Shown: piece after piece, positions 51,238 to 63,171 of the stretch
Layout of the letters: the number at the start of each line of letters is the position of its first letter
How positions within the stretch are numbered: position 1 is the stretch's first letter
Source: Eukaryota sp. TZLM1-RC
Lineage: Eukaryota; Metamonada: BaSk clade
NCBI GenBank assembly: GCA_040285825.1
Contig: JAUPSS010000009.1
Coordinates: 884,808 to 948,807 of the forward strand
Length of the DNA stretch: 64,000 bases
Reading direction: 5' to 3'
Made by a program: the position numbers and the translations under genes
The notes under the pieces: model-generated
The model's input: the letters and a program-made list of their open reading frames with translations, nothing else
Told to the model about the DNA's origin: nothing
Databases searched by the model: none

Positions 51238-51818
51238 TTGGCTTATTTAATGTCTGTTGATCCATCAATTTTGAAAAAAATCATATTTTTTTCTGATGTT
51301 CAACTTGGCGGTGTTGGATTCAATTCATCAAAATATTTGACCAAAGCTGCATTTTATTGGTGGTGGAAAAAAATTTTTGTATTTGAATTCTCTAGAAGAT
51401 ATCCTTTTGCCGAAAATCTTCTTGAAAATACAAATAGCATATTCCTGGATAACTTAAGACAAGAAATATCCAGTTTATCTCCCGACTTATGGCAATCATG
51501 TTTCCCCATATCCATTCAAGAAATTCCAGACAGAAGTTTATATTCATTAAAAATTTGCGTTGAAAAAAAGCTCCAACGACATCTTTTGAAAAATTTTTGA
51601 AAAGCAAGGATTTTATTGTTCGACTTAGCACGGCTAAGAAAGAAAAATCCTGCTTTTGCCAATTTTTGATTGATTTGAAGGACAGTTCATCTGCAGTTTT
51701 GATAAATCAAATTCCCCAGATTTATGGTCTATTTTTGAATGACGACCAATGGACTACTGCTATGAGAATGCGTTGTTATTTATGGCCTTGTAATTTGCCC
51801 AATGATTTGTTTTTGTAA
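51238..51818 (+). CDS. family D (D2): thumb and linker frames
   Basis: Two frames (51238-51600 and 51597-51818) read 'DVQLGGVGFNSSKYLTKAAF', 'WWWKKIFVFEFSRRYPF', 'SPDLWQSCFPISIQEIPDRS' and then 'INQIPQIYGLFLNDDQWTTA' with 'MRCYLWPCNLPNDLF', just before the zinc motif. The same text in the other strand's D1 copy confirms it. Breaks are in A-runs. Confidence 0.75.
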
Positions 51819-52002
51819 ATGTGGAGCTGGTTTGACATTATCACATTTATTTAATTGTAATAGATATTTTTCCTATCGTTCTACGTTGCATGATGCAGTC
51901 AGAGATCAAATCCATGCAATGTGTAATTCTATCATATTGAATCTTTTGTTGAACCTTTGTTGAGGTCTCTTGATATAAATGAAAGCGTAAGAGATTCAGA
52001 AT

Positions 52003-52476
52003 ATGGAAAAACGACGTGCTGATGTTGTTGTGCCCTCGTTTGATGATGTCATGAATGTTGTTGATGTCGTAACAGTGGATGTTTGCAAGAAAAATGCCTT
52101 GAAAAATGCTCAATCCGAAGTATCCCCCTTGATGACTCCGAATGTACAAACGGAAAAAAAGTATGCAAATCCTTTAAAAGAATTGAAACATGTTCGCCAT
52201 GTAGATTACCAAATTTGCCCATTTGCTATATCGTTGTATGGTCGTCTTGGAAAAACTGCTTTGAATTTTATTGATGATTTTGAAAATCTTGTGAAAAAAA
52301 GAATGAATAAGCGTTTTGATCGTCGCTTGTGGCTAAATCGTATTGTTTTTACTATTTTCAAATCAATTCCTAAAATGATTTCGAAAGCTTTAATGTCTGT
52401 CAGTGCACATTATGAAAACATTGCTGCTGTAAGGTTTGATGGTGTGGAAGCTTGTTTTGAAGATATTGACTTTTAG
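52003..52476 (+). CDS. family D (D2): endonuclease catalytic half and C-terminus
   Basis: It reads 'KRRADVVVPSFDDVMNVVDV' and 'TVDVCKKNALKNA' (catalytic Asp and neighbours), 'KYANPLKELKHVRHVDYQIC' (Lys/Tyr end of the fold, slightly shifted by a local indel), 'RFDRRLWLNRIVFTIFKSIP' and the end 'GVEACFEDIDF' with TAG 52474-52476. The zinc motif precedes in another frame (51.82-51.87 kb). This is the best 3' reference for the D copies at 15.4, 34.3, 45.5 and 53.6 kb. Confidence 0.85.
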   Translation: MEKRRADVVVPSFDDVMNVVDVVTVDVCKKNALKNAQSEVSPLMTPNVQTEKKYANPLKELKHVRHVDYQICPFAISLYGRLGKTALNFIDDFENLVKKRMNKRFDRRLWLNRIVFTIFKSIPKMISKALMSVSAHYENIAAVRFDGVEACFEDIDF

Positions 52477-53406
52477 ACTGTGGTTTAACAATAAAATAAA
52501 ATTAATTTAAATTTGCTGAAGAAAATAAGTGACTTTTCAACATTCCTGGTTCTACATCCAATAAATCAGCAAAAAATTCTTTTCTCAATGAATTGAATGA
52601 ACGACAAAAATCTAATGCTATGGAAGGAGCACAAGATCTCAAAATGTGGGTTATTCTCCCAGTGTAGCAAATTTTAAGCATGAAAAATTTAATATGCTTT
52701 TCTATATCTAAAGAAGAAATTGAATCAAGTTCAATTTTCATTTTTCCAAAATAACTTGCAATTCATTATGAATTTGAGGCACATTTCCTAACCAACAACC
52801 AAGGAACTTAAAAGCATCACTACTATAATTAGTAAAAGGGACAATAGAATCGTTTATCACGAGGTCTTGAGCAGAAGAGCCAATCAGAAGGCATTTGCTG
52901 GCATTAAGATGAAGCCCAATATTTTTCATATGAATCCGGCAATTTCTTGAGCAACCAATTCTAGTAAATCAAATGAACCAATCAAGGATATATCATCCAT
53001 ATAAGCAACTATTTTTTTATGGAAGGGTATTTTTGCTTAATGATATTTAAAGTTTTGTGAATAGCTAAACAAAACAATAATGGGCCTAAAGGATCTCCCT
53101 GCTTCACTCCAGAAGATGATTTAAGACCAAATGAATTAAAAAAATTAAATCTGATTCTTTCCCATAAAAATGGTAGAAAAACTCGATAGCTCAGGAAAAT
53201 CAGATTTAATAACTTCAAAAATTGCTTCTCGCTTTACAGAATTAAAAGCATTTTTTTAAAGTCGAGATTAAAAATAAAATTATTTTCCTCTGCATTAAAA
53301 AAGGTATCAGAGGCAATAGCAGCAACAGAAGCACCATCAATTGTTTTGATTCCAAATTAATGAGGATTCAAAAATGTAGAAGCTTTGTCTTTGACACGAT
53401 CGAAGA

Positions 53407-54132
53407 CAAAAACGAAATTTTTGCCTCCACCGATAAATGCAGCTTTACACAAATATTTAGATTTGTGAAAATCTAGGCCTCCCAATTCTGTGCTACAAAA
53501 TTTTTTTTTAATTTAATTTTAATTTATTTTCAAAACCACAGTCTAAAAGTCAATATCTTCAAAACAAGCTTCCACACCATCAAACCTTACAGCAGCAATG
53601 TTTTCATAATGTGCACTGACAGACATTAAAGCTTTCGAAATCATTTTAGGAATTGATTTGAAAATAGTAAAAACAATACGATTTAGCCACAAGCGACGAT
53701 TAAAACGCTTATTCAAAAAATATGACTGCGTAAATAAGAAGAATCAATGTCAAGCAAATTAGCCAAAAATTTTGTTCTTAATTCATTAAAAATTCTGCAA
53801 AATTCGAGATATATAGATGGTGATGTTGATCGTAGGATATGAGTAAATTTCCCTGAATAACAAATTCTGAGGAAGAAAAATTTAAGATGTTTTTCAATAT
53901 TTAAATCTGAAAGAACAATCAATTCCTCTTCAAAATTATCCAAAAGAGAGGAAAGTTGATTTCGAATTTCATCAAAATTGACTAAATAACAACCTAAAAA
54001 ACGAAATCCTGATTCAAAATAATTGATAAAAGGAACACTTTGATCATCAATAATGAGATCAGCAGGCTCTCTACCAATCAATAAACATTTGGAAATATTT
54101 AAAGAAAGACCAATTTGATAATAGCGCTACTT
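53407..54132 (-). mobile_element. rest of family H (thumb and late RT), with a D fragment inside
   Basis: 53407-53500 continues H after A4 ('TELGGLDFHKSKYLCKAAFI' in sense). A family-D 3' fragment (about 53501-53715) intervenes, ending 'RRLWLNRIVFTIFK' and EACFEDIDF with its A-tail at 53501. H then goes on at 53713-54081 with 'FRFLGCYLVNFDEIRNQL', 'DLNIEKHLKFFFLRICYSGK' and 'LANLLDIDSSYLRSHIF'. It is truncated near 54130. Confidence 0.75.
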
Positions 54133-54289
54133 CTGTGTATCAAAGAGCCCCTGCTGAAGGAAACACTTTCTCTGAATAATTTTGGTTCTGATGATAGAGG
54201 TGATGTATACTGTGATTGGATTGATAATTCTGAAGCTATTGTTGACTTTGTCTCATGTAATGTTGCAAATGATACTTTGGTTCACAGAT
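54133..54289 (+). mobile_element. family-B fragment (157 bp)
   Basis: It is nearly identical to 23564-23716: 'CIKEPLLKETLSLNNFGSDD', 'RGDVYCDWIDNSEAIVDFVS' and 'NVANDTLVHR'. It has neither a B 3' end nor a tail because A5 is inserted at its right side (54290). Confidence 0.85.
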
Positions 54290-57200
54290 TTTTTTTTAAA
54301 ATTTAATTTTATTCTAAACCTATAAATCAACATCTAAAAAATCCATCTCTCCCAAAACAAAAACACTAGATGCAACTCTCTCATAGTGAGATCCAAGAGA
54401 AAGCAAAGCATCAGAAACCATCTTCAACATCCCCTTAAAAATAGAAAACACAATTCTATTTTGCCAAAACAATCTGTTGAAATTTCTGCCAGTTCTTCTC
54501 TTTACAATCATTTCAAAATCATCCAAAAAACGTAAAGCAGTTGGTGCAAGTGAACCAAAAAGGAAAATACAAATGGATACAAATTGTATTTTGCATGCTG
54601 TAGACTGGCCAATTTGGACAAAGGTTCATTGTATTTTTGAATTTAAAATTTTCAGCATTTGAAAGGGGATTATGAATTTCAGAATTAACAAGCCTTTCAT
54701 TTGAGGCATTACAAGGATCAACAGACATTACATCCAATAAAATGAAGCTTCCATCTAATCCAGGTAATATGACATCACCTCTATTATTCTTATGAAAATC
54801 ATTTTTCAGCATCAAACAGATTTGACAACAAAGGTTCCAAGAAGGATTCAATTCTATGAGATTTACACATACAATATAACTGGTCTCTTACAGCATCATG
54901 AACCTTGCTTCTAAAAGTAATAAAATGTTTACAATTTAACAAATGAGTAGTTGTAATTTCTCGAGAACATTTACAAATTAAATTATGAGGTAAATTATCA
55001 GGCCAGATAAAGGAACGAAATCTCATATTCAGAGTCCAAGCAGAATCGGATAAGAGAGTACCATAAACTTGTGGAATTGTTGTTACTAAGGCAGAAGAAG
55101 TACTGTCACACATATCTTGTAAAAGATTTGCAAAAGCGGGATTCTTTTTCTTGGCCAAGCCAAGTCTAACATCAAAATCCAAACTTTCAAAAAAATCTTT
55201 GACAATTTTTTGTTGAAGCTTTTTACAGCAAAACTGTAAATTAAATAGAGATCGGTTTGGAATTTCTTGAATTGATTGAGGAAAACATTTGGTCCAAATT
55301 TGTGGCGGTAATTTTTCAAGTTCACAAGATAACTCATACAAATAGGGACTACAATTGGGGACTAACAGATGAGAATCATCAGGAAATCTACGAGAAAATT
55401 CATAAATAAAATTTTTTGCCACCACCCAAGAATGCTGATTGACACAAAATTGAAGATTTAGTAAAACCAATACCACCCAAATTTGCTGAAGAAAATAAAT
55501 GGCTTTTTCAACATTCCTGGTTCTACATCCAATAAATCAGCAAAAAAATTCTGTTCTCAATGAATTAAAAGAACGACAAAAATCTAATGCTATGGAAGGA
55601 GCACAAGATCTCAAAATGTGGGTTATTCTCCCAGTGTAGCAAATTTTAAGCATGAAAAATTTAATATGCTTTTCTATATCTAAAGAAGAAATTGAATCAA
55701 GTTCAATTTTTCATTTTTCCAAAATAACTTGCAATTCATTCTGAATTTGAGGCACATTTCTAACCAACAACCAAGGAACTTAAAAGCATCACTACTATAA
55801 TTAGTAAAAGGGTCAATAGAATCGTTTATCACGAGGTCTTGAGCAGAAGAGCCAATCAGAAGGCATTTGCTGGCATTAAGATGAAGCCCAATATTTTTCA
55901 TATGAATCGGCAATTTCTTGAGCAACCAATTCTAGTGAATCAAATGAACCAATCAAGGATATATCATCCATATAAGCAACTATTTTTTTATAGAAGGGTA
56001 TTTTTTTGCTTAATGATATTTAAAGTTTTGTGAATAGCTAAACAAAACAATAATGGGCCTAAAGGATCTCCCCTGCTTCACTCCAGAAGATGATTTAAGA
56101 CCAAATGAATTAAAAATTAAATCTGATTCTTTCCCATAAAAATGGTAGAAAAAAACTCGATAGCTCAGGAAAATCAGATTTAATAACTTCAAAAATTGCT
56201 TCTCGCTTTACAGAATTAAAAGCATTTTTAAAAGTCGAGATTAAAAATAAAATTATTTTCCTCTGCATTAAAAAGGTATCAGAGGCAATAGCAGCAACAG
56301 AAGCACCATCAATTGTTTTGATTCCAAATTGATGAGGATTCAAAAATGTAGAAGCTTTGTCTTTGACACGATCGAAGACAATTGATGCTAACAAACGAGA
56401 AAGAGATTCACCAACAGCAATTGGGCGTATTCCATCAGGTTTGATTCCGTTTCCAGGCTTTACTAAAAGCAATCAGACGTGCTGCGAGTAATTCAAATGG
56501 AGGATTAATTTTCAAAACAATCAATTGTTGAAAATAGTGGGCTAGATCATCAGCAATTTCGGGAGCACTGGAACACGCTATTTTTAACAGATCAAAAGAA
56601 ATTCCAGATGGGCCTGCTGCTTTCCCCTTTGGCAATTTTTGAATAGCTTTAAGAACTTCAATTGCAGTAATAGGATTTTTCAATCCAAAAAGGACACACT
56701 TCAGGCTTGCTGCACTTGAAATTTTTCTTGAGGATGCAACTTTTGAAGTTTTTTTCAAGGGTATCAGAGTTTGCATCAGCCAAAGAAGAGGAAAACAAAG
56801 ACTGCTTTGCGGCACCATAACGACCACGTAAGCACAATTTACGGCAAATTTTTTGATTTTACAATTTTTTTCTATTTCCAAAATTTTTTCTTAAAACAAT
56901 TTTTGTTTTCTAGCAAAATATTTTCCAGAAGGATGAAATATTCCACTTATTATTTTTTCAATTCAGAAGTAAAATTTCTCATTTCCATTGAGAAGGGATT
57001 GTGCTGGCGGGACTTATTTCTACTGGGATCCGGATCGGGGGTCTTACGGTATCAACGGCTTTTACAATTCGTACAAAACAGAAGTTTTCGACCATTTTCG
57101 TGAATCTGCAACATCTTTTTGCAAAATGGACAACAAAAATTGCTGTTTTCAGAAGGGGAAGAAGAGGGAACACTAGAAGCATTTAACTGTTGATCGTCAG

Positions 57201-57798
57201 AAACATTATTTTCAGCACCTTTCACAACGGCAACAGCTGGAACAGAATATTTGAGAATTTGTTGAGCAGATTTTAATTCAAATTCTCTTTTTGTTTTTCT
57301 CAGGGCACGTTCTCGAATTATGACCACTGATACCACAAATCGAACATTTTTTTAGAACCTTGTAATGGCAGAGGTTTCATTTTTTCAGTTCTTTCAATTT
57401 TGTCAATTTTTGAGTTAAAAAGTAGAAATAGACTTTTTGACTTTTTGCAGTTTCAGCTGGAGAAAACAAATTTCGAGAAACGGAGTTGTTAATAGAACGC
57501 GCAACAGAACGCAAGGAACGTAATGGTGGTTTTTCTGTGTTTTTTCTGGTTCAATGATCAGTTTTTGAATGAAAATTTTTTTGAGATGAATTTCGAGCAT
57601 AGCTTGTATTGTGGGGAGAGTGGGGGAAGTGGAGTGGATGAGCTTGATCTGACTGGTAGAATCTTTGCTTGGGCGTTCCAATCAGTATCAGAGTCACTAT
57701 CAGCCAAAGGCATCGTTTTGACAGAGAAACAGTACGACTTTGACGCCTTGACGAAAGTGAAATATGAAAGGGTTGACTAAGGGAGGGAGAAAAAAAAA
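54290..57798 (-). mobile_element. family-A copy A5, full length (3.5 kb)
   Basis: It runs from the A-tail (54290) to the pyrimidine-rich 5' end (57798, 'tttttttctccctccct' in sense). All A regions are present in order: start codon 57713 (MPLADSDSD), zinc knuckle, 'CPFCKKM...CTNC' (57052-57336), pre-RT and RT finger (56435-56881, 56110-56472), QGDP and YMDD region (55.9-56.1 kb), thumb and zinc motif (54799-55476), endonuclease (54519-54851, 54320-54526). Nearly every break is one base in an A or T run. It is the best full-length template for family A. Confidence 0.9.
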
Positions 57799-59925
57799 TT
57801 TTATTGGAGAAGTTTGACAAGGATCTTAGTTTTATTGCTGAATGTGACATTGAGAAACACATCAAATTTTTTTATTTTAAAAATTTGTTATTCTGGAAAA
57901 ATTCACTCATATTTTTAAGGTCAACTCCCCATCGGTATCTCTCAATTATAAATTTAATTTTATTCTAAACCTATAAATCAACATCTAAAAAAATCCATCT
58001 CTCCCAAAACAAAAACACTAGATGCAACTCTCTCATAGTGAGATCCAAGAGAAAGCAAAGCATCAGAAACCATCTTCAACATCCCCTTAAAAATAGAAAA
58101 CACAATTCTATTTTTGCCAAAACAATCTGTTGAAATTTCTGCCAGTTCTTCTCTTTACAATCATTTCAAAATCATCCAAAAACGTAAAGCAGTTGGTGCA
58201 AGTGAACCAAAAAGGAAAAATACAAATGGATACAAATTGTATTTTGCATGCTGTAGACTGGCCAATTTGGACAAAGGTTCATTGTATTTTTGAATTTAAA
58301 ATTTTCAGCATTTGAAAGGGGATTATGAATTTCAGAATTAACAAGCCTTTCATTTGAGGCATTACAAGGATCAACAGACATTACATCCAATAAAATGAAG
58401 CTTCCATCTAATCCAGGTAATATGACATCACCTCTATTATTCTAATGAAAATCATTTTCAGCATCAAACAAATTTGACAACAGAGGTTCTAAGAAGGATT
58501 CAATTCTATGAGATTTACACATACAATATAACTGGTCTCTTACAGCATCATGAACCCTCTCAATTTTTTTGCAGATCTTTTAACAAACTTCGAGTCAAAT
58601 TTTTCTTCTTTTATTAGAAGTAAATGAATCTTTAATTCGAAGTCATGTATTTTTGTTCAGCAGATTTGGGTGGAATTGGATTCACCAAATCTTCGATTCT
58701 GTGTAAAGCTGCATTTTTGGGAGGTGGTAAAAAAATTTTGTTTTTGAATTTTTTTCCAAAGGTTCCCTTTTGATGTTCATCTGATCAATGGTGAATCAAA
58801 TTTTTACTTGAATCAACTGCAATTTGAATTAGAAAATTTGCCTAGTGATATCTGGATTCAGTGTTTTTCCTCAAAATGTTCAAGAAATTCCCACCCGATC
58901 ACTTCCAAATTTACGTTTTTGCTTGAAAAAGCTTCAGTACCATCTGGTTAAATTATATGAAGGGTTGGATTATGAAGTAAGACTTGGCTTGGCCAAAACC
59001 AAAAATCCCGCTTTCGGTAATTTTTTAAAGGATATTCGTGATAGTTCAGCTGCTGCTTTAGTAACTCAAGTTCCCTCTTTTTATGGACTTTTGTTAAAAA
59101 ACAATGAATGGCTTCTAAACATGCGCTTTCGTTGTTTTCTGTGGCCAAACAATTTGCCCAATCATTTAACTTGTAAATGTGGTAAACCTCTTTGTTTACT
59201 CATCTTTTGAACTGTAAACATTTCATTACGTTTAGAAGCAAAGTGCATAATAACGTCCGGGACCAAATTTATGTAATGTGCAAATCATATCGAGTAGATT
59301 CCTTTTTAGAACCGCTGTTATCAAAATTAATTCTTGATGATCCCAATATTGATGGTACGCGTTACAACAGAGCTTCTATGGGTCTGACTAGAGGTGGTCT
59401 AGTTGTTCCTGGTTTAAATGGTAGTTTTTACTATTTTTGGACGCCATGTCTATTGACCCTTGTGATTCCTCTAACGAACATCTCATTAACTCGGATGTAA
59501 ATAATCCTCTTCTTGCAGGCGAAAAAAATATAAAATTGCTAAATATGCGAAACCCATTTCCTCGGTTAATGAAAATTCTCATGCCCAATATAATTTATGT
59601 CCATTTGTTTTTCTTTGCTTGGATCTCTAGGTAAGGCTGCTATGGCTTTCCTTGAGGATTTTGTTGTAGTTGTAAAGGAAAGAACTGGAAGAATTTTTCA
59701 ATCATGTTTACTGGCAAAACAGGATTGTATTTTCTATTTTTAAGGAATGGTAAAACTAATTTCTGATTCACTATCTTCTTTTGGGAAATTTTCTGAATCT
59801 TTAGCAATTAATTGTTTTTGATGTAGGGGAGGCAGGTTTTGAGGATGTCGAGTTTTTAATTGTGTATTTCATATTTGTTGTTGAATAAAAATAAATAAGG
59901 TAAAAGAACTTTTGCACGTAACTTT
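57799..59925 (+). mobile_element. family-E copy E2, with A6 inserted
   Basis: 57799-57947 is E thumb sequence ('AECDIEKHIKFFYF' type). A6 (57948-58555) interrupts at 'ctctcaatt', found on both sides. E continues with 'ADLGGIGFTKSSILCKAAFL', 'DYEVRLGLAKTKNPAFGNFL' (58845-59210), 'HLLNCKHFITFRSKVHNNVR' and 'RVDSFLEPLLSKL', then 'SSNEHLINSDVNNPLLAG' and the 3' end near 59900. It is relatively close to family A in the zinc-motif region but differs at both ends. Confidence 0.8.
57948..58555 (-). mobile_element. family-A copy A6, 3' fragment in E2
   Basis: The last 0.6 kb of A (endonuclease catalytic half and 3' UTR), ending at 'cagcatcatgaacc'. It is flanked by 'ctctcaatt' (9-bp duplication, about 57934-57942 and 58557-58565). 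Frames are broken in A-runs. Confidence 0.8.
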
Positions 59926-61884
59926 TTAAATTTAATTTTATTCTAAAACCTATAAATCAACATCTAAAAATCCATCTCTCCCAAAAACAAAAACACTAGA
60001 TGCAACTCTCTCATAGTGAGATCCAAGAGAAAGCAAAGCATCAGAAACCATCTTCAACATCCCCCTTAAAAATAGAAAACACAATTCTATTTTGCCAAAA
60101 ACAATCTGTTGAAATTTCTGCCAGTTCTTCTCTTTACAATCATTTCAAAATCATCCAAAAACGTAAAAGCAGTTGGTGCAAGTGAACCAAAAAGGAAAAA
60201 TACAAATGGATACAAATTGTATTTTTGCATGCTGTAGACTGGGCCAATTTGGACAAAGGTTCATTGTATTTTTGAATTTAAAATTTTCAGCATTTGAAAG
60301 GGGATTATGAATTTCAGAATTAACAAGCCTTTCATTTGAGGCATTACAAGGATCAACAGACATTACATCCAATAAAATGAAGCTTCCATCTAATCCAGGT
60401 AATATGACATCACCTCTATTATTCTAATGAAAATCATTTTCAGCATCAAACAAATTTGACAACAGAGGTTCTAAGAAGGATTCAATTCTATGAGATTTAC
60501 ACATACAATATAACTGGTCTCTTACAGCATCATGAACCTCTCTCAATTTTTGCAGATCTTTTAACAAACTTCGAGTCAAATTTTTTTCTTCTTTATTAGA
60601 AGTAAATGAATCTTTAATTCGAAGTCATGTATTTTGTTCAGCAGATTTGGGTGGAATTGGATTCACCAAATCTTCGATTCTGTGTAAAGCTGCATTTTGG
60701 GAGGTGGTAAAAATTTTTGTTTTTTGAATTTTTCCAAAGGTTCCCTTTTGATGTTCATCTGATCAATGGTGAATCAAATTTTTTTACTTGAATCAACTGC
60801 AATTTGAATTAGAAAAATTTGGCTCAGTGATATCTGGATTCAGTGTTTTCCTCAAAATGTTCAAGAAATTCCCACCCGATCACTTCCAAATTTACGCTTT
60901 TTGCTTGAAAAAGCTTCAGTACCATCTGGTTAAATTATATGAAGGGTTGGATTATGAAGTAAGACTTGGCTTGGCCAAACCAAAAATCCCGCTCGGTAAT
61001 TTTTAAAGGATATTCGTGATAGTTCAGCTGCTGCTTTAGTAACTCAAGTTCCCTCTTTTTATGGATTCTTGTTAAAAAACAATGAATGGCTTCTAAACAT
61101 GCGCTTTCGTTGTTTTCTGTACAAACAATTTGCCCAATCATTTAACTTGTAAAATGTGGTAAACCTCTTTGTTTACTCATCTTTTTGAACTGTAAACATT
61201 TCATTACGTTTAGAAGCAAAGTGCATAATAACGTCCGGGACCAAATTTATGTAATGTGCAAAATCATATCGAGTAGATTCCTTTTTAGAACCGCTGTTAT
61301 CAAAATTAATTCTTGATGATCCCAATATTGATAGTACGCGTTACAACAGAGCTTCTATGGGTCTGACTAGAGGTGGTCTAGTTGTTCTGGTTTAAATGGT
61401 AGTTTCACTATTTTGGACGATGTCTATTGACCCTCATGATTCCTCTAACGAACATCTCATTAACTCGGATGTAAATAATCCCTCTTCTTGCAGGCGAAAA
61501 ATATAAAATTGCTAAATATGCGAAACCCATTTCCTGGTTAATGAAAAATTCTCATGCCCAATATAATTTATGTCCATTTGTTTTTCTTTGCTTGATCTCT
61601 AGGTAAGCGCTATGGCTTTCCTTGGAGGATTTTGTTGTAGTTGTAGGAAAGAACTGAAGAATTTTCAATCATGTTTACTGGCAAAACAGGATTGTATTTT
61701 CTATTTTTATGGAATGGTAAACCAATTTCGATTCACTATCTTCTTTTGGGAAATTTTCTGAATCTTTAGCAATTAATTGTTTTGATGTAGGGGAGGCAGG
61801 TTTTGAGGATGTCGAGTTTAATTTCAGTATTTTCATATTATTGTTGAATAAAATAATAAGGTAGAACTTTTGCACGTAATCTTT
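59926..61884. repeat. second copy of the A6-E2 module (A7 plus E3)
   Basis: 59926-60537 repeats A6 with the same right junction ('catgaacc|tctctcaattt'). 60538-61884 repeats the E2 3' part. The unit is about 1.97 kb. The left flank of A7 ('acttttgcacgtaa') matches the left flank of A8 and not that of A6, so A7 looks like a recombinant of A6 and A8. The second copy has many extra one-base indels. Confidence 0.8.
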
Positions 61885-63171
61885 TTTTTTAAATTTAATT
61901 TATTCTAAACCTATAAATCAACATAAATCCATCTCTCCCAAAAACAAAAACACTAGATGCAACTCTCTATAGTGAGATCCAAGAGAAAGCAAAGCATCAG
62001 AAACCATCTCTCAACATCCCCTTTAAAAATAGAAAACACAATTCTATTTTTGCCAAAACAATCTGTTGAAATTTCTGCTGCTCTTCTTCTTTACAATCAT
62101 TTCAAAAATCATCCAAAAACGTAAAGCAGTTGGTGCAAGTGAACCTAAAAAGGAAAAATACAAATGGATACAAATTGTTTCTGTATGCTGTAGACTGGCC
62201 AATTTTGGACAGGGGTTCATTGTATTTTTGAATTAAAATTTTCAGCATTTGAAAGGGGATTATGAATTTCAGAATTAACAAGCCTTTCATTTGAGCATTA
62301 CAAGGATCAACAGACATTACATCCACAGTGAAGTCTCCATCTAACTCCAGGTAATATGACATCACCTCTATTATTCTTATGAAAATCATTTTCAGCATCA
62401 ACAGATTTTGACAAACAAAGGTTCCAAGAAGGATTCTAATTCTATGAGATTTACAGATACAATATAACTGGTCTCTACAGCATCATGAACCTTTGCTTTC
62501 TAAAAGTAATAAAATGTTTACAATTTAACAAATGAGTAGTTGTAATTTCTCGAGAACATTTACAAATTAAATTATGAGGTAAATTATCAGGCCAGATAAA
62601 GGAACGAAAATCATATTCAGAGTCCAAGCAGAATCGGATAAGAGAGTACCAAGAAACTTAGTGGACTCGTTGTTACTAAGGCAGAAGAAGTACTTGTCAG
62701 CTAATATATCTTGTAAAAAGATCGGCAAAAGCGATTCTCATGCCAAGCTGCTCCAAGATCAAAATCCGTAAACTTTCAAAAATCTTTGATCAATTTTGTT
62801 GAAGCTAGCAGCAAAACTGTAAACTCAAATAGAGATCGGCTTGGAAATTCTTGACTGATTGAGGAGTTACATTGGTCCAAATTCTAGGCGGTACTGTCAA
62901 GTTCACAAGATAATCCCATACAAATAGGGACTACTAAATTGGGGACTAATCTAGATGAGAATCATCAGGAAATCTACGAGAAAATTCATAACATAAAATT
63001 TTTGCCACCACCCAAGAATGCTGGATTGACAATGCACCGAAGATTTAGTAAAACCAATACCACCCTAAATTTTCTGTTGTAGAAAATAAATGGCTTTTCA
63101 TGACCTCTGGTCTCACATCCAATAAATCGTTAGCAAAAATTTGTCTCTACGAATTAAAAGAACGACAGGGC
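61885..63171 (-). mobile_element. family-A copy A8, poorly preserved
   Basis: It starts at its A-tail after 'acttttgcacgtaatc' and runs through the endonuclease, zinc motif and thumb to 'gaattaaaagaacgacag'. Substitutions and indels rise sharply after about 62650, with no open frame longer than 100 codons. Whether this is decay or poor sequence is unclear. Confidence 0.7.

Larger units (their letters stand above)
49080..52508 (+). mobile_element. family-D copy D2, near full length, nested in A4, 11-bp target duplication
   Basis: The repeat 'aaatttgctga' at 49069-49079 and 52509-52519 flanks it. D itself starts with pyrimidine-rich 'tttttttttctccctccc' at about 49143; the first 62 bp (49080-49142) instead resemble the 3' UTR of family B ('cccattagttgtgattag', 'gttcaataaaac'). 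Coding order: 49230 start MPETDSDSDTDWNAQ, knuckle 'CSSCHKVGHKKNSKK', RT 'FNLDFKNAFNSVKRDSI', 'KGDPLGPFFFCLAIHP' and 'VVAYMDDISCIG', then thumb and endonuclease. There are many one-base breaks. Confidence 0.85.
47870..53406 (-). mobile_element. family-A copy A4, nested in H, split by D2; about 28-bp target duplication
   Basis: Family-H sequence is duplicated on both sides (47842-47869 and 53407-53434, 28 bp; a few bases may be chance overlap with A). The left part, 47870-49079, is endonuclease and thumb; the right part, 52509-53406, is the RT. The 5' end lies in the RT finger region ('cgatcgaagaca'). Frame breaks from homopolymer differences are frequent; open pieces are 47961-48209, 48287-48928 and 48777-49070. 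Confidence 0.85.

Noticed and set aside
27623-60185. Recurrent plus-strand 60-66-codon frame 'MKFLPVLLFTIISKSSKKRK' seen in most family-A copies
   Set aside because: It is the antisense of the endonuclease C-terminus and recurs only because family A recurs.
57950-63171. CRISPR-like or other regular short-spacer array among the repeats
   Set aside because: Repeats are long retroelement fragments in varied orientation with target duplications; there is no short repeat-spacer pattern, and the genome is eukaryotic.
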